The notes under the pieces: model-generated
Seen by the model: only the letters and a program-made list of their open reading frames with translations
The model's database searches: none
What the model was told of the DNA's origin: nothing
Shown here: positions 32,707 through 42,397 of the stretch, piece after piece
How positions within the stretch are numbered: the first letter of the stretch is position 1
How the letters are laid out: each line of letters begins with the position of its first letter
Position numbers and translations under genes: made by a program
Source of the DNA: Endozoicomonas euniceicola
Lineage (GTDB): Bacteria; Pseudomonadota; Gammaproteobacteria; Pseudomonadales; Endozoicomonadaceae
Direction: 5' to 3'
Assembly: GCF_025562755.1 (NCBI RefSeq)
Contig: NZ_CP103300.1
Coordinates: 1-64,000 of the forward strand
Length of the DNA: 64,000 nucleotides

Positions 32707-35700
32707 ATGGAACCCAGCAGACCGCCATCATCCACAGATTCGTTGCAGTTTTATGATGCACTGGAAAACCTTCCTGATACTGATCCTGATACCTTCTCAT
32801 CAGACCCATTGCATGGTCATCGAAAAGTAGACACAGTCGACCTTAACCAGGTATTCAGCCAAATCCCCAACCGGAAAGATGACGGAACCACTGGTGCCTT
32901 TAAACCAATACAAAAAATGCAGATCGATATCCAGAAACCACAGTCAGGCCTTTTGCAACGCACCTTTGGCTGGTTGTGGGGAAAACCTCCTGAACAGGCT
33001 GAAGAAACTTATAAAACAGCAACATCAGTCACCACAGAAACCATTAAGCCAAACAAGCCTGCCCGGTCCAACTGGGTCGTACAAAGGCTTAAGAGTTACA
33101 TCATCAGCCCTGTCAGTGATTTTCTGGTCAAGCCACTGGCGGAACGCCTTGTTAAACCGGTGGCCAATCAGGTTCTCGTTAAGCCTTTCAAACATTTTAT
33201 TGTGCCTCAGGCTCAGAAGCGGGTCGCCAATCTGGCCAGATACCAGCTGTTGGAAAAATGGGCCGGTGTGACTTTTGATATGGAGGATGAAACCTGGCAG
33301 CAACTATTTACCGATATCATTCTGACTGCATTTAAAGATCTTGATCCCCAAAAAACAGGTGTTTATCAAAACCTTAAAATCCCCAGGCTGACCATAGAGA
33401 CCCGGAACGGGCCTCTTGTTATATCCAACCTGTCACTCTCAGCCTGTCTGAAGCCACCTGAGAGCGAAAGTACCGAAATACAGAACCAGCAGGGCCAGAC
33501 AACCATCAGCATCCATCAGGTACGCTGTGATGTCGATATTCCTGTGGAATATCAGAAAGAACCCGTCAGTCTGCAATTCGCAACCAACCTGGGGGAGGTT
33601 CATCTGGGAACGGATATTGGTAAGTTCCTTAACTTTACGTCAGCCTACACCTGGTTGCGAGAAAGCAAGGACAGCCCAAACCTGCCCCGTGACCATACTG
33701 CGTTTCAGGTCTCGCTGGCAGAACTGGAAGTTAAATACAGCAATACCAATACGGCGTATGCCATTGACGGTGAATACGCGGACCCGGCCAGCAAAGAACC
33801 GGGACTGGCCGAGTTTAACAAGGGTACAGCGACCTTCAGGAATCTGAAGATGTCCAAAAAAATCAACCTTGTCCATCAGGAAGCCGACCAGTCAGCCGTC
33901 ACCACCATGGACGGAATGGAAATCCATTTTGATACCGATGACAACAGACCTTCAGTGGTCGCACTGAACAAGATCGCTCTGTCCGATATAGACGATGATC
34001 ATAACAGCTCACTGAGCTGTGAGCTGACACTCCAACCAAAGCACCTTGAAAAGTCTCCCTCCTTAATGTTGCGTCTGCTGGGTTTTTTGCTGGGCGGAAA
34101 GACAAAAATATCACTGCACGCCCCGGTTCGCAGAGGCGATATTGCCCTTAAAGACCTGAAATATTCCAAAAAGCAACTGGCAAAGCTATCCGACAGTGAA
34201 CGACAGGGCAAAGGTTATATTGAGGTCGAAAGCAGCAATCCGCTGATTAAGCTGATACTTGGTCCGCTGCTTCGTTCCAGATTCACCCGGATTACCCAAA
34301 CAGCAAACGGTTCAACGACAAAGCCCTCTATCCAGATAGGCGCACAATTTGAAGTTGAACTTCCCGGCCTGATACCCGGTAGTGGTCATGAAGACGATCA
34401 TGGGACTATTGTCATGACCGAGCTGTTCGACCAGATTGGTGGCGATCTGCTCAACGGCTGGTCCTTGATTAATTCAAGGCTCCTGATTTGTCCGAAACGA
34501 CTGGAAAACCAGTGTGTTCTTGCCAGTCGTGAAAAAGCAACAGGCTCCACCAGCCCGGAGCAGTCAAGACAACTGGTCATGATGTATAAGGAGCTAAAAC
34601 AACGCCAGCACCACAGGGAAGCTCTGAGAGCCTGCCTGGCCATCACCACGCCCGTTTACAAAAAACTCATCCTCGAATGCGATGATCCAGATGAGCGGGC
34701 TGAATATTATAAAATTGCCCATGAGCTGACAGAAGTCGACCCTCCTAAATCCGTCGCCATTTTTGCCGCACTGTTACAAAGAAAACAGTATGCAGAAGAA
34801 CCAAAAACCGCAGACCCGAACTGGCTGACACAAATGGCTTTGGATTTTGAGCGTGAAGAACCCGACAATATTGGGCTGGTGATTGATACGCTGTCATTTG
34901 CTTACAAGTCTGACCCATTCGCAGGTTCTGAGGCCATGCGTCAGTTACTGCGCCTGGTTAAAGAGGGGCGCTGCCCGGGAGAGGTGATCTCCCAGCTTGT
35001 CTGGGACCATGTTAAAAGCGGTCGCTTTGAAGGGTCTCCAAAAGCGCTGGCGCAAACGGTGGACGCCATCGAAAGTGTGGTTGGAGAGTCCGTAATTAAC
35101 ATCCTGCGGGAATATCCCACCCAACCACTGGCCGACCTGTCAGCCAGCGATTCTGAAGCCCCGGAACTTATCGACCGGATCAGCAACCTGATGCAGAAAT
35201 ATAAGTTGCCAGTGCCTGCGGCTGAATTGCACTTGCACATCGGGGAAAAATTTGCCGCCGAACGGGTGTTGGAAACCGCCATTCAAAACAACAACCCGGA
35301 TGCTCTGAGGGCAAGGATTCGCTGGGAAATCAAAGATGGCAGTATCGGTTATCCACGCTATATCGACGCCGCCAAGGTACTCCTTGAAACACTTTCCAAC
35401 CCGGCGTTACCTGCTGAAATGAAAGAAGCGGGCGAAGAAGCCTTCCACGAATTCTGGCAACAGACTCATGACAAACCGGAAATAGCAACAGCATTTTGTC
35501 ATCCTTTTCACACTGGCAGCAAACACCCTTATAACCGTTTTGTCCGGCAACTATTTTCGATACCCCATGAGCTGACCCTTAACCCAGATAAATTTGTCAC
35601 CAAAATACATGAAATGCGCCTGTTGCTATTGCAGGCAAAAGAAACTGCGGACATAGCACCCGCTCAGCTGGCGATGATCAACCATTTCGCGACCCTACTG

Positions 35701-35910
35701 AACAACCTTCAGGCTCTGAATGATCAGGCCCGACTATCAACGCTGTTGTTAAGGCAGCCGCAGGCCAGTCAGCCAGTGGTTCAGAGTCTGCTCCCGGCTG
35801 GCAGAACGCCAGTTCGGGTGAACCTGAATCGGAGCCCCGGAAGTAGCAGTGTGCCAGAGACCGCACCGGACTGGATGCAGGAAGCGACAGACCGGCGACA
35901 ACTCAATTAA
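32707..35910 (+). CDS. Giant protein 1 of a tandem pair, unknown function (1067 aa)
   Basis: I do not recognise a family. There is no signal peptide or clear transmembrane segment. After an acidic, disordered N-terminus comes an amphipathic, Val/Leu/Pro-rich stretch at about 125-180 (SPVSDFLVKPLAERLVKPVA, NQVLVKPFKHFIVPQAQKRV). The middle (about 215-600) is beta-rich, with strand pairs like VYQNLKIPRLTIETRNGPLV and VSLQFATNLGEVHLGTDIGK, recalling AsmA/repeating beta-groove proteins. The C-terminal half (about 640-1000) is all-helical with TPR-like pairs (HHREALRACLAITTPVYKKL, DPPKSVAIFAALLQRKQYAE). It has the same architecture as the next gene, 26 bp downstream, and the two are almost certainly co-transcribed. 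Confidence 0.72.
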   Translation: MEPSRPPSSTDSLQFYDALENLPDTDPDTFSSDPLHGHRKVDTVDLNQVFSQIPNRKDDGTTGAFKPIQKMQIDIQKPQSGLLQRTFGWLWGKPPEQAEETYKTATSVTTETIKPNKPARSNWVVQRLKSYIISPVSDFLVKPLAERLVKPVANQVLVKPFKHFIVPQAQKRVANLARYQLLEKWAGVTFDMEDETWQQLFTDIILTAFKDLDPQKTGVYQNLKIPRLTIETRNGPLVISNLSLSACLKPPESESTEIQNQQGQTTISIHQVRCDVDIPVEYQKEPVSLQFATNLGEVHLGTDIGKFLNFTSAYTWLRESKDSPNLPRDHTAFQVSLAELEVKYSNTNTAYAIDGEYADPASKEPGLAEFNKGTATFRNLKMSKKINLVHQEADQSAVTTMDGMEIHFDTDDNRPSVVALNKIALSDIDDDHNSSLSCELTLQPKHLEKSPSLMLRLLGFLLGGKTKISLHAPVRRGDIALKDLKYSKKQLAKLSDSERQGKGYIEVESSNPLIKLILGPLLRSRFTRITQTANGSTTKPSIQIGAQFEVELPGLIPGSGHEDDHGTIVMTELFDQIGGDLLNGWSLINSRLLICPKRLENQCVLASREKATGSTSPEQSRQLVMMYKELKQRQHHREALRACLAITTPVYKKLILECDDPDERAEYYKIAHELTEVDPPKSVAIFAALLQRKQYAEEPKTADPNWLTQMALDFEREEPDNIGLVIDTLSFAYKSDPFAGSEAMRQLLRLVKEGRCPGEVISQLVWDHVKSGRFEGSPKALAQTVDAIESVVGESVINILREYPTQPLADLSASDSEAPELIDRISNLMQKYKLPVPAAELHLHIGEKFAAERVLETAIQNNNPDALRARIRWEIKDGSIGYPRYIDAAKVLLETLSNPALPAEMKEAGEEAFHEFWQQTHDKPEIATAFCHPFHTGSKHPYNRFVRQLFSIPHELTLNPDKFVTKIHEMRLLLLQAKETADIAPAQLAMINHFATLLNNLQALNDQARLSTLLLRQPQASQPVVQSLLPAGRTPVRVNLNRSPGSSSVPETAPDWMQEATDRRQLN

Positions 35911-35936
35911 CGCAACCGTCAAAAACAGGATGTTAC

Positions 35937-38900
35937 ATGAACAGGCTTGGACCAAAAAAGGGACATTCCGACGTTCTGCAAACCACTGCCAAAGCTGGGA
36001 GTAACAATCCGACGCCAGAAAAAGGTCGGCATAACGGGCAGGAGGTCACCTATACGGAAGCGCCACCTTCCCAATCAAAGGCAAGCGACAAAGCCCGGGC
36101 ATTAAATCAAATGCCGGACCTTGAGCAGCGCCAGATTGACAAGCTCGAACAGGAAATGAATCTGCTCAGGATCGTGGTCGAAACCCCTGATACTAAGATT
36201 TCCTCTTCCAGAGAAAATTTGAGAACGCCTGATGCCAACACAAGTTTGCACGGACTGAAGCCAGACTCCGAAACAACAAAAAGCAGTCACGAATCCAGCA
36301 CAGACAGTAAAAGCGACGTCACTGCCAGACATAGTGAACCGTCACACAAAACCGGTATTGAAGAATCACAACCGTTAACCTACCCATCAAAAAGCTCTGT
36401 ATTTTCTTCGCTGATCTCAAAAATAGCCAAAAAAATCGTCGCATCCACCCGCTATCTGATGGATACAAAAGAGATTGAAGAGAGCAAAAAATTCAGGAAA
36501 GCCGCAAAAAAACAGTACGAAAAAGCCAGGACTCTCTGTGTAGACACTGAGAAAAAAATTAAGACGCTTGAAGATAAAATAAGAAAACTGGAAAACCAAT
36601 CAGGTCAACTAAAGATCTTCAACGCATCCAGAGCCAAAGAGCTTCAGGAGAAAAAAGCAGAACTAGCAAAGCAGCAGCAGGCTCTCCCTCATCGGCACGA
36701 AGAGGCTGCCGTCCTCTGTCGTGAATTTGAGAAAGCCGTCCAATTCCACGAAAGCCTTACTGCCAACGGCAAAAAGGTAATTGAACCGCTATCAAAGTTC
36801 TTAGCCTCCGTCAGAGATTTTTACGCCGCCAGCCACCCCAAACAAGGGAAGCCTGGAAACGTGCGTATTGATATCCCTCTGGATCACCTGGTACTAAACA
36901 CCCAGGAAGGAAAAATAGTACTCGATAACGTTAATGTCTGCATTGCAGGCATAGACTTTGTTAAAGGTCCGGGCGGCAAGATGTGTCCTGTTTTCAAAAT
37001 TTCAGAACTGGAGGCAACCGCAGCCGTTGATATGCCTGATGGTCAGGTTGTGAAAGCCAGAGTCAGTGCCAGAGGAATAAAAGCAGGACTATCAGGCAGT
37101 GCCGGACAGATGTTGTTTAACTACACCACGGCTCCGAATGCCCTGTCTGCCGGTTATGGTCTGCTGAAAGAGATTGGTCAGATAACTCAGCCCCCCAATT
37201 TTGTTTCCCTCGGTGCTCAGGAGATTAATGTTGAACTCCCTGAATTTGCGCCTGCTGGCGCTGCCTCACTATTAAAGAGCGTGAAAGCTTCGCCAGAGCC
37301 ACTGATTGACGCCCTGTTCAGAGTCCTGAGTTTCCGGCTGGCCGCGAAACTGGGGAAAGTTACGGTTGCCACCAAAGGTAAGTTGCAGGCTGATGGCGAG
37401 CTTTCAGACATTCATCTTGATTACCGTCCCGAAATCCCCGCTACTGAAACCGTTCCGGCGGCCAGAAAGGGTGAGACTCCAAGACGCCTGAACGTTCAGT
37501 GCGGTCGTGCCGAAGGGAGCATTAATAATGCGCTGGAAGTGGCCAGTGAGCTGAAAGAGGTTCTCACACCCTATAGCCCGTTTGCCCGGTGGCAAAATAT
37601 AGCACTGCCTCTGAACCAGCCTCCCCCCTATTCCGATGAGCCGCCACCGCCTTATTCAGCACAGCCATCAGACAGCCCGCTGATGCCTGATACAGAAACG
37701 CAGCCTGATCCTCTAAAGAAGCCCCTCAAAGCCAGCGACCTGATGACACTGGCGGGCAAAACACAGTTGTCAGCCAGCAACATAAATATCGACCTGACTC
37801 GTCATGTTGAGGGCGCAGGCACCCTGGAAGCGCACCTCTCTGGCAATGAGCACATTGCTGCAAAAGTAGAAAAGCTGTCTATAAAAAATCAGGGCGATCT
37901 GGACGCCAGGATTACCGCTACCGGAATAAACAGCCATGTCACCCTGACGGATGGGAAACCGCTGTCATCGCCGCAGGGCGTAAACCTGCGGCCTGCCAAA
38001 CTGGATGCAGAGGTTAATATTGGCAACGTAGAGGCCAATATTAACGCTCCCAAAGGCAAGGGAATTGAGAGGGCTCTGGGAAAGGACACTCTGATCAGAG
38101 GTGAGCTGAAACTGACAACGGCAAAGCCCGCCAGTATCCGCTGCATAAAGCTGGGTGACAACCTTACCGTCACAGGAGAGTTACCTGACCTTGATACGGA
38201 TGTATCACAACCCTTCCAGCTTTCCCGCAATGGTAATGGCATTCATTTGCCCGAAGGCCATGTGAAATTGAAGGGTAAAATGGCAGTAACAACCAATAAG
38301 CACATCACCACGATTAAGCCCGATCTGGAGCTGAACAGCGACAACGTGTTAGAAGCAGTGATTGACGGTCAGCCTGTTCCACTTGACCTCAGCACCGCTG
38401 TCTCAATCGAAAGAACCTCTCCCAAACTCTTTGTTCGTGAAGACCCCGAAACCGGTGTTAAAACCATAACGCCCGTTATATCCAGAGGCGAGCTGAACTT
38501 TAACCGGTTAAAAGCCGGACCCGTCACCATGGGGCAGGTTAAAGTGGTTCTGGATGGCGAGAATTTCGGGGCGGTTCATATTACCGAAGCTGAAGTTAAT
38601 CTCAGGGATGTTACAAAACTCCTTTACCCACCGTCTCACGGCAGTGATGCCAAAACAAAAAAGAATCCCATAATCAAATGGCTTATCAAACGAGCCACCC
38701 GACATCAACGCCTCATGTGTGATGCCCAGTTAAAAATTGTGGGTGGCGCGGTTGATTTGAAACAGCTCGACAAAGTGGATCTTAAAGTGGCTCCCACTTC
38801 CCGATCCCGTATTGACCGCTTTTTCAACTGGGTATTGAACAAAATGGTACAGCGTCACAAAAAACAACTGCTGCAGTTTTCTCTCGCCATTGAACACCAT

Positions 38901-40334
38901 CCCATTGAAGCTAAAGACGACAGTTTTCAAGTCTTTAAAACGACAGAAGACGTCAGTGAGCCAGCCCCTAAAGCCGCTTATCCGGCACCGGAAGAATCAG
39001 AAAGTGACGCACTGGAGCCGCCTGAATTCATCGATAGGGAATCCGTACGGACAGCATTTAAACACACCCCTGTATTAAAGCTGCCCAGTCCCATTGGTAT
39101 TGAAGTCCCCCTGCCGCTGCCCGCTGACTGCATCCAGCCCGATGCAAAAGCCCTTTCCCTATCCTCTCTGCTCAGACAAAACACCGGCGCCCTGGTGGTT
39201 TCTAAACGGGATGTGGAACAGCTGGAGAAAGCACTGCAACAGATTGACGCAGGCAACCCGGTTGCTATCAGCTACCTGGTGGGAATCATTGAACAACACC
39301 ATGACAACGCATCCCTTCAGGGGTTAGTTCACCTTGTGGCAAAACAGCTTCCGATTAAAGCCATTGAGAAACTGTTTAACGAACGGCCCGAAATCAAAGA
39401 ATCAATAGCACCAGAACTATTGATATGCGCTGACAAACTATTATCCCATCCAGAACTCTGCATCGAGGCAACCCAGCTCTGCCAGCTGGCAGGCCAGCCC
39501 TTCGACATTGACCGGATAGAACAGGTGATAGAACAGGCAGAAACTAACCCACAGATCAACCTGACAGGACTGGCACGGCTGCTGGAAATGAAGTTCAATA
39601 ACCCCCTTCTGGCTAAATCCTGTTATGAAAAAGCCCTTGAACGAAACCCATCTGACCCACTGGCTAACCGCTGTCTTGGCAAACTGCTGCTCAGAGAACA
39701 AAGCAGGGCGTTCAGCTTCAATGATGTCCATGCTGCCTTTGAACACCTGATTACAGCCTGGCAGGCAGGAGACCGAACGATACGTCATGAGCTGGAACAG
39801 CTTGAAACCTTTTACAGTCAAGAGCTTGATGCCGCCCACAACGCAATTATAACCCGGGCCGCCAGGCTCAGGCTGGCTATGGTCTGTCTGGAAGAAGAAA
39901 AGGATCACCACGACTTTACCGAAGCAATGACCCGACTGTTAGAACTGGCGAATCAGCAGGCTGACCCACTGACACAACAACAGGCCATCAAGCTGATTGA
40001 GCACAGACGCTCAACCGGAGACCTCATATTCCATACCAGCGACCCTGACGTTTATCAGACCAGCCAGCAACAACTGGAAGCTGCCAGCCAATACCTCAGG
40101 AAACTGGATATCAAAGCCTTACAGCCTTTTGCCAGAGAGCTGGGTATAAAGTGTCTGTATGGCAGTCACGGCGTTGTTCAGAATCTCGATCTGGCTATGC
40201 AATTACTGATCATTGCGGACAGTCAGGAAGATCAACAGGCCAGGTTTCATCTCAGGCTGGCCGAGAGAGCCCTGAAGTCAAAACAACAGAAATCTTACGA
40301 CAAACTGAGAGCAGCCGCCGCTGCGGCTGTCTGA
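35937..40334 (+). CDS. Giant protein 2 of a tandem pair, with PPxY motifs (1465 aa)
   Basis: Ribosome site AAGGAT is 5 bases before ATG. The layout: a disordered Ser/Thr/Glu-rich N-terminus (1-150); a basic hydrophobic patch KIAKKIVASTRYLM; a long coiled coil (about 180-275); a beta-rich AsmA-like region (about 300-1000, for example DIPLDHLVLNTQEGKIVLDN, LQADGELSDIHLDYRPEIPA). This is interrupted by a Pro-rich linker at 561-575 with two PPxY motifs (QPPPYSDEPPPPYS). The helical C-terminus has TPR/Sel1-like repeats (LLAKSCYEKALERNPSDPLA, IKCLYGSHGVVQNLDLAMQL). There is no signal peptide. It is similar in order to giant protein 1, so the pair probably arose by duplication. The function is unknown; the PPxY pair suggests contact with WW-domain proteins (inference). 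Confidence 0.75.
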   Translation: MNRLGPKKGHSDVLQTTAKAGSNNPTPEKGRHNGQEVTYTEAPPSQSKASDKARALNQMPDLEQRQIDKLEQEMNLLRIVVETPDTKISSSRENLRTPDANTSLHGLKPDSETTKSSHESSTDSKSDVTARHSEPSHKTGIEESQPLTYPSKSSVFSSLISKIAKKIVASTRYLMDTKEIEESKKFRKAAKKQYEKARTLCVDTEKKIKTLEDKIRKLENQSGQLKIFNASRAKELQEKKAELAKQQQALPHRHEEAAVLCREFEKAVQFHESLTANGKKVIEPLSKFLASVRDFYAASHPKQGKPGNVRIDIPLDHLVLNTQEGKIVLDNVNVCIAGIDFVKGPGGKMCPVFKISELEATAAVDMPDGQVVKARVSARGIKAGLSGSAGQMLFNYTTAPNALSAGYGLLKEIGQITQPPNFVSLGAQEINVELPEFAPAGAASLLKSVKASPEPLIDALFRVLSFRLAAKLGKVTVATKGKLQADGELSDIHLDYRPEIPATETVPAARKGETPRRLNVQCGRAEGSINNALEVASELKEVLTPYSPFARWQNIALPLNQPPPYSDEPPPPYSAQPSDSPLMPDTETQPDPLKKPLKASDLMTLAGKTQLSASNINIDLTRHVEGAGTLEAHLSGNEHIAAKVEKLSIKNQGDLDARITATGINSHVTLTDGKPLSSPQGVNLRPAKLDAEVNIGNVEANINAPKGKGIERALGKDTLIRGELKLTTAKPASIRCIKLGDNLTVTGELPDLDTDVSQPFQLSRNGNGIHLPEGHVKLKGKMAVTTNKHITTIKPDLELNSDNVLEAVIDGQPVPLDLSTAVSIERTSPKLFVREDPETGVKTITPVISRGELNFNRLKAGPVTMGQVKVVLDGENFGAVHITEAEVNLRDVTKLLYPPSHGSDAKTKKNPIIKWLIKRATRHQRLMCDAQLKIVGGAVDLKQLDKVDLKVAPTSRSRIDRFFNWVLNKMVQRHKKQLLQFSLAIEHHPIEAKDDSFQVFKTTEDVSEPAPKAAYPAPEESESDALEPPEFIDRESVRTAFKHTPVLKLPSPIGIEVPLPLPADCIQPDAKALSLSSLLRQNTGALVVSKRDVEQLEKALQQIDAGNPVAISYLVGIIEQHHDNASLQGLVHLVAKQLPIKAIEKLFNERPEIKESIAPELLICADKLLSHPELCIEATQLCQLAGQPFDIDRIEQVIEQAETNPQINLTGLARLLEMKFNNPLLAKSCYEKALERNPSDPLANRCLGKLLLREQSRAFSFNDVHAAFEHLITAWQAGDRTIRHELEQLETFYSQELDAAHNAIITRAARLRLAMVCLEEEKDHHDFTEAMTRLLELANQQADPLTQQQAIKLIEHRRSTGDLIFHTSDPDVYQTSQQQLEAASQYLRKLDIKALQPFARELGIKCLYGSHGVVQNLDLAMQLLIIADSQEDQQARFHLRLAERALKSKQQKSYDKLRAAAAAAV

Positions 40335-40373
40335 TGTTTAATTTAACGGTGACGGACGTTCAGTTAGCTTTCT

Positions 40374-40985
40374 TCAAATAGCTTTGGCCAAATAGCTTTT
40401 AACGGTATTAACGACAGCCTGCGTCTGACTGTCGATTTCAAGATTTACTCTGTCCCCTGGCTGACAGTTCGCAAATGTCGTGAGTTTCAGGGTTTCAGGA
40501 ATCAGGTGAACACAGAAACGATTGTCTTTGACTTCCTCACCAACAGTGAGGCTGGCACCGTTGAGGGCAATATAGCCTTTGGGGAGAATATAATCGGACC
40601 AGCGGGCATCAAAGCGGAAAAACACCGTCGTGTTGTCCGGGGTGTTAATCACCTCGTCAATGACCACGGTATCGTGAATATGCCCTGATAACAGGTGGCC
40701 GCCGATTTCATCACCAAAACGGGCAGCCCTTTCCAGATTAACCAGCGTTCCCGGCTCAAGCTCTCCCAGGTTAGTGACTCGCAATGTCTCCTGCATGGCA
40801 TCAAAGGTGACTTCGGATTCAGTGAACCCGGTTACGGTCAGGCAGGTGCCGTTAATTGCAATACTGGCCCCGGTTTCAACACCTTTCAGAAGCTCCTCCG
40901 GCAAAGCTACCGACAGCGTTGCAAACTGCTCTTTTCTCGCAATAGCACTGACTGGAAACACACCTTTGACGATACCGGTAAACAT
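40374..40985 (-). CDS. ribE: Riboflavin synthase alpha chain
   Basis: A 203-residue enzyme that dismutates two 6,7-dimethyl-8-ribityllumazine molecules to riboflavin and a pyrimidine. It shows the hallmark N-terminus MFTGIVKG and two lumazine-binding repeats: about 1-95 (GASIAINGTCLTV, FDAMQETLRVTNLGELEPGT) and about 97-190 (GGHLLSGHIHDTV, GYIALNGASLTVGEEV, HLIPETLKLTTFANCQPGDR). Both repeats are complete. Only this gene of the rib pathway is present, so the copy is either the unlinked ribC-type gene, as in E. coli, or a second one. No FMN riboswitch is recognised in front of it. Confidence 0.92.
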   Translation of the reverse strand: MFTGIVKGVFPVSAIARKEQFATLSVALPEELLKGVETGASIAINGTCLTVTGFTESEVTFDAMQETLRVTNLGELEPGTLVNLERAARFGDEIGGHLLSGHIHDTVVIDEVINTPDNTTVFFRFDARWSDYILPKGYIALNGASLTVGEEVKDNRFCVHLIPETLKLTTFANCQPGDRVNLEIDSQTQAVVNTVKSYLAKAI

Positions 40986-41032
40986 GTTGGTTTTCTCGTG
41001 ACTGCCTGAAAAACAAGGATGTTATCTTAACA

Positions 41033-41593
41033 TCAGCTTTCCAGTGACTGTAAGCGCATAAGCCGTTCCAGAGCCGTTAAACTGTCTGGCGTGTAGCTTC
41101 TGTGAAAGCGATTGGCCAGAATATGTTCCGGTTTTTCCCTGACCACCGCAGCCACCTCGTCTTTCTGCAAGGTCAGATCGCCATCGTACTGGCAACTGTA
41201 GACCTTTCCCCATACACGGCAGTCGTCGTTGTGAAAATAAAAATGACAGTGCGCGGTTAAAGGCACGCCCGATATCCCCAGTTCCTCTTCCAGCTCACGA
41301 TAAGCAGCTTCGTCATACTCTTCCCCTTCAGCGACGACTCCGCCAGTGGCAGGATCAAAAAAACCGGGGTACAAATCTTTGTTCATCGTACGTTCCTGTA
41401 CGTACACACGTCCTTCAGAATCAAACACAAACACATAAGTGGCCCGGTGGCACAGCTTTTCCCTGCGCATCTGCTGGCGGCTGACTGTGCCGGTAATATG
41501 GTTATGTTCATCAACCACAACCACCTTTTCCTGCACAGAAGACTGATCACTGGTTACCGCAGGCTGGGAAAAATTTGCATGGTTATCAGACAT
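41033..41593 (-). CDS. yfcD: Nudix hydrolase, YfcD type
   Basis: 186 residues from ATG 41593 (an earlier ATG at 41647 would add 18). It has the YfcD/isopentenyl-isomerase-like opening EKVVVVDEHNHITGTVSRQQ, HRATYVFVFDSEGRVYVQER, and a full Nudix box GGVVAEGEEYDEAAYRELEE ending with ELGI (GX5EX7REUXEEXGU). Nudix enzymes cleave nucleoside-diphosphate-X substrates; the substrate of YfcD is not known. It ends 47 bp before ribE on the same strand, so it could be its upstream operon partner. Confidence 0.88.
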   Translation of the reverse strand: MSDNHANFSQPAVTSDQSSVQEKVVVVDEHNHITGTVSRQQMRREKLCHRATYVFVFDSEGRVYVQERTMNKDLYPGFFDPATGGVVAEGEEYDEAAYRELEEELGISGVPLTAHCHFYFHNDDCRVWGKVYSCQYDGDLTLQKDEVAAVVREKPEHILANRFHRSYTPDSLTALERLMRLQSLES

Positions 41594-41681
41594 CGGCACT
41601 GCATCCTCTGGGAAACTGTTATTATTATGCGGGGTTCCACAGCCCACATAGTAGAGAGCAAAACACCATCAGGCAATACCA

Positions 41682-42158
41682 TCAGGCAATGGCCGCCTTC
41701 TGCCGGTCTGTCAGTATCACCGGGTGCACCAGTTCGTCAAAGTCCTCCCAGTCAATCACCAGCAGCTCTGAAGCGTCACCGCTGTTAAAAGCCAGGGTTT
41801 TAGCGGACTTCAGGGTCTCCATGGCATAAACCGGCAAGCCATACAGGTTGCCAAAGGGTGGCATTGCCCCCGGTTCACAGGTTGGAAAATGACAGGCAAA
41901 CTCTTCCTCGGTTGCCAGTTCAGCAGTATGACTGCCCGCTACATGGCGCAACATGCTGAAATTGACTCGTTCCGTGGCGGGTAAAACACAGAGCGCCATT
42001 TTGCCATCCAGTTTGACGACAACGGTTTTAGCCACCCTGTGACCACTGATATGAGCCTGCTCAGCAACTTCCTGAGCTGTAAAGGCGGGTGTATGCTGCT
42101 GAGTCCTGTAAGGAATATGATGAGCAGCTAAAAAATCAGCCACTTTCTGAACCGGCAT
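41682..42158 (-). CDS. YbaK/ProX-type aminoacyl-tRNA deacylase
   Basis: 158 residues from ATG 42158, with GAGGTG 7 bases upstream. A longer frame to 42332 has no ribosome site and low protein character. Family features are AFTAQEVAEQAHISGHRVAK followed by TVVVKLDGKMALCVLPATER, then CEPGAMPPFGNLYGLPVYAM (conserved 'PGxxPPFG'). These editing-domain proteins hydrolyse mischarged tRNAs in trans. The catalytic Lys in the AKTVVVK segment is present. It is transcribed away from ppnN with a short divergent promoter region. Confidence 0.85.
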   Translation of the reverse strand: MPVQKVADFLAAHHIPYRTQQHTPAFTAQEVAEQAHISGHRVAKTVVVKLDGKMALCVLPATERVNFSMLRHVAGSHTAELATEEEFACHFPTCEPGAMPPFGNLYGLPVYAMETLKSAKTLAFNSGDASELLVIDWEDFDELVHPVILTDRQKAAIA

Positions 42159-42397
42159 GATAAGCACCTCATGAGCATTCCGGACATCAAATATAAAGGG
42201 GTTAAGACAAGAGCGAGACGAGCAATCAGGGTGTCCGGTCGTAAATAAAGTCGTGGAACAAGAATTGTGATGTAAGGTATGAATAATCGAACCAAACACT
42301 CTGAATTTGTCAGAGGAATCGCCATTCGTCAAGACTGATAAATTTCAAACAATGCTCATATAATGATCCTGTGTCGAAATTTTCAGGGAGTTCGAAA

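Noticed and set aside
32558..32830. 90-codon open frame before the first giant gene
   Set aside because: It overlaps the start of the giant gene in another frame and has no protein-like character or ribosome site; it is treated as a shadow.
40374..40985. FMN riboswitch in front of riboflavin synthase
   Set aside because: The region upstream of 40985 is only 47 bp to the Nudix stop codon and lacks the conserved RFN-element sequence blocks.
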